From positions 36,007 to 100,006 of the forward strand of contig CAIXIJ010000072.1 in assembly GCA_903919455.1 (NCBI GenBank): DNA of 64,000 nucleotides. The letters are read 5' to 3'. Shown piece after piece: positions 17,184 to 24,552 of this stretch (position 1 is its first letter; each line of letters opens with the position of its first letter). The position numbers were made by a program, and so were the translations under genes. Source of the stretch: an uncultured Acidimicrobiaceae bacterium. Its GTDB lineage: Bacteria > Actinomycetota > Acidimicrobiia > Acidimicrobiales > Ilumatobacteraceae. Under the pieces are notes generated by a model, which worked only from the letters and a program-made list of their open reading frames with translations, was not told the origin of the DNA and made no database searches.

Positions 17184-18140
17184 ATGACTCTGGCCATCAC
17201 CATGGGCGATGCCTCGGGCATCGGACCCGAGATTCTGCTGCGGCGATTCGTGGAGCACGGCCTCGGACCCGACGTGTTGGTGTACGGCGACGGCGACATC
17301 CTGCGTCACGGTGCCGAGTTGTTGGGGCTGCAGATCGACTGGTCCGCATTCCCGCTGGTGGATCTCGGCCTGCTCACGGTGGATGACCATCGCCCTGGCC
17401 AACTCGATGCCCTGAGCGGTGCCGCTGCGCGCAGTTACGTGGAGCGCGCCACGCTCGATGCGCTGGCGGGCAAGGTGGCGGGCATCGTGACGATGCCGAT
17501 GAACAAGGAGGCCACGCAGCTCACCGACCCCTCCTTCGTGGGCCACACCGAGTTCATCGCCGAACTGTGCGGGGTGCAGAAGGTGACGATGATGCTCACG
17601 GCGGCCACGCCCAGTGGGTCGATCGCCGTCACCCACGTGAGCACGCACTGTGCGCTGCAGGAGGCCATCCAGCGAGTGCGTGCCGAGCGTGTGCTGGATG
17701 TCGTGCAACTCACCAACGACGTGCTGCGCCGTTTCATCGAGCGCCCGCGCATCGCGGTGTGCGGGCTGAACCCCCATGCGGGCGAGCATGGGTTGTTCGG
17801 CAACGAGGACATCGAGCACATCGCTCCGGCCATCGAGGCAGCGCATGCGGAGGGCATCGATGCCACCGGCCCGCATCCGGCCGACACCGTGTTCTTCCAA
17901 GCGGTGCACCGCAACCGCTTCGACGCCATCGTGTGCATGTACCACGACCAGGGGCATGGCCCGATGAAGCTGCTCGCCTTCGACAGCGGGGTGAACGTCA
18001 CGCTGGGGTTGCCCATCGTGCGTACCTCGGTTGACCACGGCACTGCGTTCGACATCGCGTGGCAGGGGGTGGCGTTCACCGACTCCGTAGGGCATGCGTT
18101 GGACTACGCGCGCAAACTTGTGTCAGGCTCACTGTCATGA
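17184..18140 (+). CDS. pdxA2: PdxA family 4-phosphate dehydrogenase (PdxA2-like)
   Basis: A 318-residue metal- and NAD-dependent dehydrogenase. Seen: MGDASGIGPEI at the start, the metal-binding histidines in VGHTEF, GLNPHAGEHGLFG and YHDQGHGPMK, and the C-terminal RTSVDHGTAFDIA motif. PdxA proteins oxidise and decarboxylate 4-phosphohydroxy-threonine. PdxA2 forms found beside DUF1537 kinases work on 4-phospho-threonate or erythronate, yielding dihydroxyacetone phosphate. The genomic pairing here favours that catabolic role over vitamin B6 synthesis. It overlaps the following SRPBCC gene by ATGA. Confidence 0.9.
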   Translation: MTLAITMGDASGIGPEILLRRFVEHGLGPDVLVYGDGDILRHGAELLGLQIDWSAFPLVDLGLLTVDDHRPGQLDALSGAAARSYVERATLDALAGKVAGIVTMPMNKEATQLTDPSFVGHTEFIAELCGVQKVTMMLTAATPSGSIAVTHVSTHCALQEAIQRVRAERVLDVVQLTNDVLRRFIERPRIAVCGLNPHAGEHGLFGNEDIEHIAPAIEAAHAEGIDATGPHPADTVFFQAVHRNRFDAIVCMYHDQGHGPMKLLAFDSGVNVTLGLPIVRTSVDHGTAFDIAWQGVAFTDSVGHALDYARKLVSGSLS

Positions 18141-18532
18141 CGTTGGGGAGCATCCGCCACGAGATCCGCATCCACCGCAGCGCCGCCGATGTGTGGGCTC
18201 GGGTGGGCGATGCTGCCGGTCTGCACACCTGGTTTCCCGGCATCACCAACTGCCAGGTGGATGGGAAGAACCGGGTCATCATGCTCGGGTCAGGCGCACC
18301 GCTGCCCGAGGAAATCTTGGTGAACGACGACACGCAGCGTCGCTTTCAGTACCGCATCACGGCACCGATTTTCGTGCACCATCGTGGCACCATCGATGTG
18401 ATCGCACTCGACGACCAGGAGTGCCTGGTGGTGTACAGCACCGAGGCCGACCCGCGCACGATGGCGCTCACCATCGCTGGAGGCACGGCCGGTGCACTCG
18501 ACGAACTCAAGCGTCAGATGGAGACCAACTGA
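18137..18532 (+). CDS. SRPBCC family protein
   Basis: A 131-residue START/Bet v 1-like (polyketide cyclase-like) protein with a helix-grip fold that binds small hydrophobic ligands. Seen: the N-terminal strand SIRHEIRIHRSAADVWARVG, LHTWFPGITNC, and the C-terminal helix DELKRQME. The start at 18137 is set by the ATGA overlap with pdxA2; the stop TGA overlaps the sulfatase start in the same way, so the three genes are coupled. No specific ligand can be inferred. Confidence 0.85.
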   Translation: MTLGSIRHEIRIHRSAADVWARVGDAAGLHTWFPGITNCQVDGKNRVIMLGSGAPLPEEILVNDDTQRRFQYRITAPIFVHHRGTIDVIALDDQECLVVYSTEADPRTMALTIAGGTAGALDELKRQMETN

Positions 18533-20067
18533 TGGGCCGCAAGATTCTCTTCGTCACGACCGACCAGCAGCGTTACGACGCAATCGGTTGCAACGGTGGC
18601 ATGGTGGCCCGCACGCCGGTCATCGATGCGCTGGCTGCCCAGGGTCACCGCTACGAGCGAGCTCAGCCGCAGAGCGTGGTGTGCATGCCCAGTCGCAGCA
18701 CCATCATCACCGGGCAGCACGTCAGCACCCACGGCGTCTGGATGAACGGCGTTGCGCTTCCGGTGGATGCCCCGTCGGTGGCACAGGTGTTGAACGACGC
18801 CGGATACCGCACTGCCATCATCGGCAAGCCGCACTTCGAGCCGTTCCTCGACCCGTTCATGCGGTTCGTGGAGAACTCCTTTTCGCGTGAACCGCTCGTG
18901 GGCACCCATCGCGGGTTCGAGCACTTCGAGGCTGCCACGCATGGCGGACAGGGCATGCTGGCCTACGCCCGCTGGCTGACCGCAAACCACCCTGAAGCAG
19001 TGCGCATGTTCTACCCGGTGCTCGACGGCACGCTGGAAGTGAACGCGATGGGCGGCGGTGAAACCGGCGCACCGCAGGTGTGGGAGAACGACATCCCGAA
19101 GGACTGGTACCACACCGACTGGGTGGCCGACCGCACGATCAATTGGCTCGACGGCCTCGAAGGCGACGACGACTGGTTCTGCTGGATGAGCTTCCCCGAC
19201 CCGCACCACCCATGGGACCCGCCCAAGAGCGAACTCGGCCGCATCGACTGGCGCGACGTACCGCTTCCCGAGGGCTACCCGCAGACCGCTGCCGAACGCG
19301 AGGCCATTCTCGATGGCAAGCCGCGCCACTGGAAGGCATGGTACGACGGCACGCTGGTGAGCAACTACGAGGCACCGGCCCACTGGGTTCCCGCCACGCT
19401 CACCGCCGATCAGGTGCGCGAGGTGAACCAGCGCAACGCCATTGAATGCGAACTCATCGACGAGGCGCTCGGCCGAGTGCTGGCCGCCATTGAGGCCAAG
19501 GGTTGGGGCGACGACGTCGACATCGTGTTCACCACCGACCATGGCGAGTTCCAGGGCGACTTCGGTCTGCTCTTCAAGGGGCCGTACCACGTGGATGCGT
19601 TGATGCGCATCCCGCTGGTGTGGCGTCCTGCTCCCAGCAGTGCACCCGCCCCCAGCGCCGTCACTCGGCCGGTCGGTCTGGTGGATCTGGCGCCCACGTT
19701 CTGTGCCATCGCCGGTTTGCCGGTGCCGGAATGGATGGAAGGCAAGCCGCTGCCGGTCGACGACACCGATGCCGACACCCGCGGGTTCGAACGGTCGCTC
19801 ACCGAGTGGGACAGCGACATCTTCGGCGTGGCGGTGCACCTGCGCACCATCACTCGAGATGGCTGGGTGTGCACCACCTACCAGGCTGGTCACAGCCACG
19901 ACGGCACCGAGGGCGAGCTCTACCGCCTTGCCGACGATCCGCTCCAGCGGGTGAACCTGTGGAACGACCCCGGCTACGCAGCCATTCGCAGCGATCTGCT
20001 GGCCGACCTGTGGGATCACCAGCCCGCGATGCGGCAGCCGCTACGCCGCGTGGAGGCGCCGGTCTGA
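18532..20067 (+). CDS. Sulfatase (Cys-type, formylglycine-dependent)
   Basis: An alkaline-phosphatase-fold sulfatase of 511 residues. The activation motif CMPSRSTIITG (CxPSR, about residue 53) carries the cysteine that a formylglycine-generating enzyme converts. Seen also: the metal-ligand start FVTTDQQRYDAIG and the distal TTDHGEFQGDFG. No signal peptide is visible, so it should be cytoplasmic. The start is fixed by the TGATG overlap with the SRPBCC gene; the longer in-frame extension is a shadow of upstream genes. Its place at the end of the acid-sugar operon suggests desulfation of an imported sulfated substrate. Its end overlaps the convergent zf-HC2 gene by 27 bp. Confidence 0.9.
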   Translation: MGRKILFVTTDQQRYDAIGCNGGMVARTPVIDALAAQGHRYERAQPQSVVCMPSRSTIITGQHVSTHGVWMNGVALPVDAPSVAQVLNDAGYRTAIIGKPHFEPFLDPFMRFVENSFSREPLVGTHRGFEHFEAATHGGQGMLAYARWLTANHPEAVRMFYPVLDGTLEVNAMGGGETGAPQVWENDIPKDWYHTDWVADRTINWLDGLEGDDDWFCWMSFPDPHHPWDPPKSELGRIDWRDVPLPEGYPQTAAEREAILDGKPRHWKAWYDGTLVSNYEAPAHWVPATLTADQVREVNQRNAIECELIDEALGRVLAAIEAKGWGDDVDIVFTTDHGEFQGDFGLLFKGPYHVDALMRIPLVWRPAPSSAPAPSAVTRPVGLVDLAPTFCAIAGLPVPEWMEGKPLPVDDTDADTRGFERSLTEWDSDIFGVAVHLRTITRDGWVCTTYQAGHSHDGTEGELYRLADDPLQRVNLWNDPGYAAIRSDLLADLWDHQPAMRQPLRRVEAPV

Positions 20068-20658
20068 CTTCTGCTTGCTGGTGGCCCGCTTGTGTGAAGG
20101 CACGGCCAGCATCCAGATGAGCAGCACGCTGATCAGTTCCGGTAGGTGCGACGCTTCGCCGATGATCGGCACGGTGCCGTTCAGCAGGTCCACCACGGCA
20201 GTCACGAGCAGGGCGCCCGCCAACACCGCAGCCACCGGCAGCATGGTGCGGGCTCGGGCTGGCCGGAACACCACGACAAGCAGGCCCACGCCATAGGCGA
20301 AGCTGAAGGCGCCCAGGTGCCGTGCGGCGTGGGCGGTGGCGTCGCTGTCGTCGCCCAGCAGGTCGCGGATGGCGAAGTAAAACACGTCGACCGCCACGAG
20401 TGCCAACAGCACTCGGGCGATGCTGAGGCTGGCAGCACGATCGATGGCCGAGTTCAGCCTCGACATCTCCTTGGAGATGTCGGGCATCGCCTGGGCGGGC
20501 TGAATGCGAGCCGAGCGGCGCCCCATCTCGGAGACGGCCTGGAAGCGACGGCATGCGGGGCAGGCGTCGAGATGGGCCTCAACGAGGCGCGGCTCAATGC
20601 CGGGGTCTTCCCCATCGATCCGGGCGGAGATCGCCAGTTGCCAGGGCTCGCAGTTCAT
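20041..20658 (-). CDS. zf-HC2 anti-sigma-like membrane protein
   Basis: A 205-residue protein with an N-terminal zinc-binding motif HLDACPACRRF (HxxxCxxC, about residues 29-36) as in ZAS anti-sigma factors, followed by about four membrane segments (about 75-185) and a basic C-terminus. It is divergent from an ECF sigma-factor gene 100 bp away, so the likely role is to hold that factor at the membrane. The multi-span topology, rather than one span, suggests it senses something in or at the membrane. Confidence 0.8.
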   Translation of the reverse strand: MNCEPWQLAISARIDGEDPGIEPRLVEAHLDACPACRRFQAVSEMGRRSARIQPAQAMPDISKEMSRLNSAIDRAASLSIARVLLALVAVDVFYFAIRDLLGDDSDATAHAARHLGAFSFAYGVGLLVVVFRPARARTMLPVAAVLAGALLVTAVVDLLNGTVPIIGEASHLPELISVLLIWMLAVPSHKRATSKQKSDRRLHAA

Positions 20659-20738
20659 ATGTACATGGTCGCAGTTCGTCGGTCGATTAGTTCCGGGACT
20701 TTTGGCCTATTCCCCCGACGGTAATTGATTCCCGCCAC

Positions 20739-20751
20739 TGTGTCCGACACA
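20739..20751. promoter_or_regulatory. Palindrome before the sigma-factor start
   Basis: TGTGTC-C-GACACA is a perfect inverted repeat with a one-base centre, ending 9 bp before the ATG of the sigma-factor gene. It may be an operator or a small hairpin covering the ribosome site. The core TGTCCGACA resembles the palindrome at 23937-23950. Confidence 0.4.
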
Positions 20752-20760
20752 CTGACGGGC

Positions 20761-21285
20761 ATGCGGGAGACGGACGAGCTGCAACGCCAGGTGCACGCAG
20801 CCATCGAGGGCGACAACGTTGCCTTCGAACACATCGTCAAGAGCACGCAGCCAGCGGTGTGGCGGCTGTGCGCCTCGCTTGGTTCCGCCGGGGTGGAAGA
20901 AGACCTGGTGCAGGAGACCTACCTTCGGGCCATCAAGTCGCTGCCTGGCTTCCGCTTCGAAGTGCCCGTGCAGGCATGGTTGCTGTCGATCGCTCGTCGC
21001 GTGTGCGCCGACGACGTGCGCAAGCGCCAGCGATCGCGCCGTCTGGCGGATCGCCTTGAACTGAGTGCCGGCGACGGAGTGACCATCGACGACGACAGCG
21101 TCGAGCACATCCTCGACGGCCTCGAACCGGATCGCCGCGAAGCCTTTGTGCTCACGCAGGTGATGGGGCTCAGCTACGAAGAAGCAGCGGAAGTGATGTC
21201 GTGCCCCATCGGCACCGTTCGTTCTCGTGTTGCTCGCGCCCGCGCCGACCTTGCGGTGGTCGTGGCGCGAACGATGGCGGTGTGA
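20761..21285 (+). CDS. ECF-type RNA polymerase sigma factor
   Basis: A 174-residue sigma factor. Region 2 (about residues 10-85) includes EEDLVQETYLRAIKSLPGFR and the -10-recognition segment, and region 4 (about 105-165) includes DRREAFVLTQVMGLSYEEAA and GTVRSRVARARADL. The ATG at 20761 is preferred; an in-frame TTG at 20725 and GTG at 20740 would run through the palindrome. Its divergent neighbour encodes a ZAS-type membrane protein, so the pair probably forms a sigma/anti-sigma module with a shared 100-bp promoter region. Confidence 0.88.
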   Translation: MRETDELQRQVHAAIEGDNVAFEHIVKSTQPAVWRLCASLGSAGVEEDLVQETYLRAIKSLPGFRFEVPVQAWLLSIARRVCADDVRKRQRSRRLADRLELSAGDGVTIDDDSVEHILDGLEPDRREAFVLTQVMGLSYEEAAEVMSCPIGTVRSRVARARADLAVVVARTMAV

Positions 21286-21289
21286 AGGC

Positions 21290-21379
21290 TCAGTAGTGGC
21301 GACGCTTCTTCTGCTGGAAGTAGGCGACGATCACGAGGATCGCCACGAGCAGGATGATGCCGGCACCGAGGAAGTACAT
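21290..21379 (-). CDS. Tiny one-span membrane protein (29 residues)
   Basis: An open frame ATG to TGA whose product starts MYFLGAGIILLVAILVIVAY and ends FQQKKRRHY. It is one membrane segment followed by a strongly basic tail, so the C-terminus should face the cytoplasm. The composition is far from random translation of this GC-rich DNA, which supports it as real, but there is no clear ribosome site. It lies tail-to-tail with the sigma-factor gene (5-bp gap). Confidence 0.55.
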   Translation of the reverse strand: MYFLGAGIILLVAILVIVAYFQQKKRRHY

Positions 21380-21436
21380 GGCGCTGAGCCTAGGACATTC
21401 GCGTCACAACCTGAGCGACGCAATATTCTTCGACTC

Positions 21437-21628
21437 ATGATCAAAGCCATCATTGCTGCATTCATCGTCCTACTCCTCGCCACGTTCCCGGCCACCTGGT
21501 TGCTGATGTTGTTCCTCGGCAACGTGATGGCAACGGGCCCGTCGTACTGGGGCACCCTGCCGCTCGGCATCCTGGTGTCGTCGCTGCTCGGCTCCGCAGT
21601 CGGTGGCAGCGGCTACCGGCAGGTCTGA
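21437..21628 (+). CDS. Small two-span membrane protein (63 residues)
   Basis: ATG at 21437 starts MIKAIIAAFIVLLLATFPAT, the first of two hydrophobic segments; the second includes WGTLPLGILVSSLLGSAVGG. Both spans and the charge placement fit a small membrane protein. No ribosome site is evident, and its promoter would have to lie in the 57-bp gap shared with the divergent tiny gene. It is followed 8 bp later by a strong hairpin terminator. Function unknown. Confidence 0.55.
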   Translation: MIKAIIAAFIVLLLATFPATWLLMLFLGNVMATGPSYWGTLPLGILVSSLLGSAVGGSGYRQV

Positions 21629-21635
21629 TACCGGG

Positions 21636-21678
21636 GGTTGGCTGCGGGCATTCACGGTGAATCGCCCGCAGGCCAACC
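21636..21678. terminator. Long bidirectional hairpin terminator
   Basis: GGTTGGCTGCGGGC and GCCCGCAGGCCAACC pair with one bulged base, and the loop itself holds the palindrome ATTCAC-G-GTGAAT, giving about 20 paired positions. It lies between the convergent small membrane gene and the large lipoprotein gene. There is no T-run, as is common in actinobacteria. Confidence 0.75.
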
Positions 21679-21687
21679 AACTCGCGA

Positions 21688-23898
21688 CTACCGAGCGGGG
21701 ATCAGCACTCCGTCGATCGGGATGATGATGCCGTTCGACGCCCGGGTCTCAGGTGCGATGGTGTTGATGCCGTTCACCTGTACCACGTTGCCGTCCTTCG
21801 TCACCGTGAGTGGCTTGCCATAGATGGTGGGCACCTCGGTGAGCGTGCCCAGGAACGACAGCGTGATGCCAGCGTTCACGACATGGAAGGCCAATGCATC
21901 GGTCAGCGCTGCTGGATCGTCGGCAGCGTCGATGGCGTCGTTCGTGGGGGCGAACACGGTGATGGGTCCGGTGACCGACGTGTCGTCGGTGTAGCCGGCG
22001 GCCGTGAGCGCCTCGACGAACTTGCTGAACCGCGGATCCGCCTGCAGTGCCTCGAGCACCGTGGGTGCGCCGGGGTCGGGAGGCGGCAGCACCGTCGTGG
22101 GCGGAGCCACGGTGGTGGGCGGCACGGTAGGCGGCACGGTGGGTGGCACGGTGGGCGTCGTACTCGTCGGTGTGCCGTCGATGATTCCTTGCTCGTATGC
22201 CGCCCGCAGCGTTGCTGCATCCACGATGCCGGTCTGCGGCACGCCGAGTGAGGCCTGCAAAGCCTTCACGGCATCGACGACCGCCTGCGAGTACACGCCG
22301 TCGATCGGACCGTTGTAGAAGCCGAGTTCGGTGAGCAGCTGTTGCAGGCCGACCACCGACTCCGTGAGTGCACCGGTGACGTCGCCATGCTTCGCCCGCA
22401 GGGCGGTGTCGGTGGCCTCGTCGTACACGCCGGTCTGGGGAACGCCGAGATCGATCTGCAAGGCCAACACCGCTGCGGTCATCTCATCGGACCACTGGCC
22501 GTCGATGGGGCCGCTGTAGTAGCCGAGTGCGGCCAGCACCTGCTGTAGGCGGGTAGTGAAGATGGCCGCGGCGAGGGCTTCCTGCTGACGCAGATCGTCG
22601 AGGTTCAGGTCGGCGGTCGACACCTCGCTCATCGTTCCGTCGTTGAACGTGGCCGTGGTGAGTCGCGCTTCAGCGGGGTCGCCATTTGCATCGAACCGCA
22701 CGCCACCGCTGACGCCTTCGTAGTCGATGTCGTCGCCGGCGGCCAGGTTGCTCAGGCAGTCGGCCACCGTGGAGCACGACTTCCCGCCGTCGGTCACCTT
22801 CGTGAGTTGCGGGCCGAAGCCGGTGGCGTCGGCGGAACCGGCGGCCTGCGCGGCAAGTGCACCGATGATGGTGCAGTCGTATGCCTGGGCGCCGTAGACC
22901 AGTTGCGTGAGACCGGGTACCGCGGCGAGACGGTCGAGGAATGCGCGTGAGCCGGTGGAGCCGAGCACGCGAAGACCGTCGAGACGGGCCGGGTCGGTGT
23001 TCGAGGCTCGCTGCGCGAGGTTCGGGTCGAACATCCCGTCGAGGCCGATGATGCTGGTGGCGGCCACGCCGGCCGACACCAAAGTGTCCACCAAGCGGAC
23101 GCCCTCGCCGTACGACACGAGCACGGTGGTGCCGGGCTTCGCCGCTGCCACCTTGGCGGCCTCGGCGGTGAAGATCACCTGGCGAGCGCTGTAGGGCACT
23201 ACCTCCACGGCCATGCCGCGGGCTACGAGTGCGGAAGTGAGGCCATTGCCGACGCTACGGCCGTAGTCGTCGTCGCGGGCGACGATGCTCACCGTGTACT
23301 GCTGGCCCTCGGGCAGCTTCGCAGCCTCGGCGTCGGCGGAAATGGCGTTGGCCACGAGATCGACCGTGAACGCGTCGGGCATGGCCGTGCGATAGAGCAC
23401 GTGCTGCTTGTCGAGCGCAGTGAGCTCTGGCGAGGTGGCCGAGGCGGAGCAGGCCACCGACTTTCCGGTGGACAGTGCGGTGAGTGCAGCCTTGGCGCCG
23501 TTGGAGCTCACCGGGCCGAGGACCATGTTGGCGCCCTGGCCGAGGAGGTCGGTGACAGCAGCAGCGGTGTCGCCACCGGGCGATTCGTCGACCGAGATCA
23601 GTCGCACCGGGCCACCGTTCACGCCGCCTGCTGCGTTGATGTCGTCGACCGCGAGGCCGATGGCGGCCTCCTGTGCGGTCGCAAGCTGCGACAGAATGCC
23701 AGCACCGGGACGCACGTAGCCGAACGTGAACGTTGCGGGACGAGCGTCAGCCGTGGTTTCCGATGCCGGTGCCGACGTAGGTGCCGCGGACGAGGTGGGG
23801 CTTGCGCTCTTGTCGTCGGAGCACGCTGCGAGCAGCACTGCCCCTGTGAGCGCCACCGCTGCGATGCGCTGCCGCGCGGACGGCCGGGAATTGGACAT
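21688..23898 (-). CDS. Lipoprotein: receptor-type ligand-binding domain + 2 peptidoglycan-binding + fasciclin domains
   Basis: A 736-residue surface lipoprotein. The start at 23898 is set by GGAGG four bases upstream. The signal peptide ends in the lipobox LLAACSDD. Residues about 50-400 are a periplasmic-binding fold of the branched-chain amino acid ABC receptor type (FGYVRPGAGILSQLATAQEA at its start). Two PG_binding_1 repeats follow (about 445-500 with LGYYSGPIDGQWS, and about 515-565 with LGFYNGPIDGVYS), then a Pro/Thr/Val linker (about 575-605) and a fasciclin domain (about 612-736, with ITVFAPTNDAIDA). No ABC permease or ATPase gene is adjacent, so it may be a wall-anchored sensor or adhesin rather than a transporter subunit. 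Confidence 0.88.
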   Translation of the reverse strand: MSNSRPSARQRIAAVALTGAVLLAACSDDKSASPTSSAAPTSAPASETTADARPATFTFGYVRPGAGILSQLATAQEAAIGLAVDDINAAGGVNGGPVRLISVDESPGGDTAAAVTDLLGQGANMVLGPVSSNGAKAALTALSTGKSVACSASATSPELTALDKQHVLYRTAMPDAFTVDLVANAISADAEAAKLPEGQQYTVSIVARDDDYGRSVGNGLTSALVARGMAVEVVPYSARQVIFTAEAAKVAAAKPGTTVLVSYGEGVRLVDTLVSAGVAATSIIGLDGMFDPNLAQRASNTDPARLDGLRVLGSTGSRAFLDRLAAVPGLTQLVYGAQAYDCTIIGALAAQAAGSADATGFGPQLTKVTDGGKSCSTVADCLSNLAAGDDIDYEGVSGGVRFDANGDPAEARLTTATFNDGTMSEVSTADLNLDDLRQQEALAAAIFTTRLQQVLAALGYYSGPIDGQWSDEMTAAVLALQIDLGVPQTGVYDEATDTALRAKHGDVTGALTESVVGLQQLLTELGFYNGPIDGVYSQAVVDAVKALQASLGVPQTGIVDAATLRAAYEQGIIDGTPTSTTPTVPPTVPPTVPPTTVAPPTTVLPPPDPGAPTVLEALQADPRFSKFVEALTAAGYTDDTSVTGPITVFAPTNDAIDAADDPAALTDALAFHVVNAGITLSFLGTLTEVPTIYGKPLTVTKDGNVVQVNGINTIAPETRASNGIIIPIDGVLIPAR

Positions 23899-23936
23899 GT
23901 CGCCTCCAGTCATTCCTGCCATAGTGCGTACTGGTC

Positions 23937-23963
23937 GGTGTCCGGACACCACCCCTCGGGGGT
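23937..23963. promoter_or_regulatory. Palindrome upstream of the receptor lipoprotein
   Basis: GGTGTCCGGACACC (23937-23950) is a perfect 14-bp palindrome, followed directly by a second small dyad, ACCCC-TCG-GGGGT. It lies 39 bp upstream of the lipoprotein start and about 115 bp before the divergent channel gene, in operator position for the former. Confidence 0.45.
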
Positions 23964-24066
23964 GAATCAAGTTTGGATCAAGACAGGAATCGATAGCGGC
24001 GCTGCTGCTGCGGGAAGCAGACGACGATCCACAGCTCGCCTCGGCAGTGGCCCTACTGTTCCCACC

Positions 24067-24540
24067 ATGCTCAGGTATCTATCGGGCGCCGGAGTCTTGG
24101 TGACGGTGTATCTCACGATGCCGCTCGACGGCGAGCGCTGGTGGCTGGCACTCATCGTCAGCCTGGTGGTGCTGGTGGGCATCGTGCCGTTCGCCTATCG
24201 GCGCGTCACCACGGTGGAGTCGAGCGAGAGTCCGGTCATGGCGGCAGCGCAGGCCATCCTCACAGTGGCCGGCATGGTGGTGTTCGCGTTCAGCTCGTTG
24301 TACGTAGTGGTGAACCGTCGCGGCGGCGAGATGGTCGGCCTCAACACACGGCTGGACTCCATCTACTTCACCGTCACCACGCTGGTCACCGTCGGGTACG
24401 GCGACATTCACGCCACCGGCCAACTCGCCCGGGGCGTGGTGACGGCCCAGATGGTGTTCGACGTGTCCCTGCTGGCCATGAGTGTTCGGCTGTTGTCGAA
24501 CGCTGCCCGCAAGCGAGTGGAGGCTCGCGATTCCGTCTAG
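24067..24540 (+). CDS. Two-pore-type K+ channel protein
   Basis: A 157-residue membrane protein with the potassium selectivity filter TLVTVGYGD (about residue 115) between two hydrophobic segments, plus two N-terminal spans. It belongs to the Ion_trans_2 family and should form a tetrameric K+ channel. No cytoplasmic RCK/TrkA-N gating domain is present; the short basic C-terminus ends about 40 residues after the filter. It lies 12 bp ahead of an MFS gene and is divergent from the receptor lipoprotein. Confidence 0.87.
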   Translation: MLRYLSGAGVLVTVYLTMPLDGERWWLALIVSLVVLVGIVPFAYRRVTTVESSESPVMAAAQAILTVAGMVVFAFSSLYVVVNRRGGEMVGLNTRLDSIYFTVTTLVTVGYGDIHATGQLARGVVTAQMVFDVSLLAMSVRLLSNAARKRVEARDSV

Positions 24541-24552
24541 CCTCGTCTGGCC

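Noticed and set aside
20725..20760. TTG or GTG starts for the sigma-factor gene upstream of 20761
   Set aside because: They would translate through the palindrome and add residues not expected before region 2; the ATG at 20761 fits the family better.
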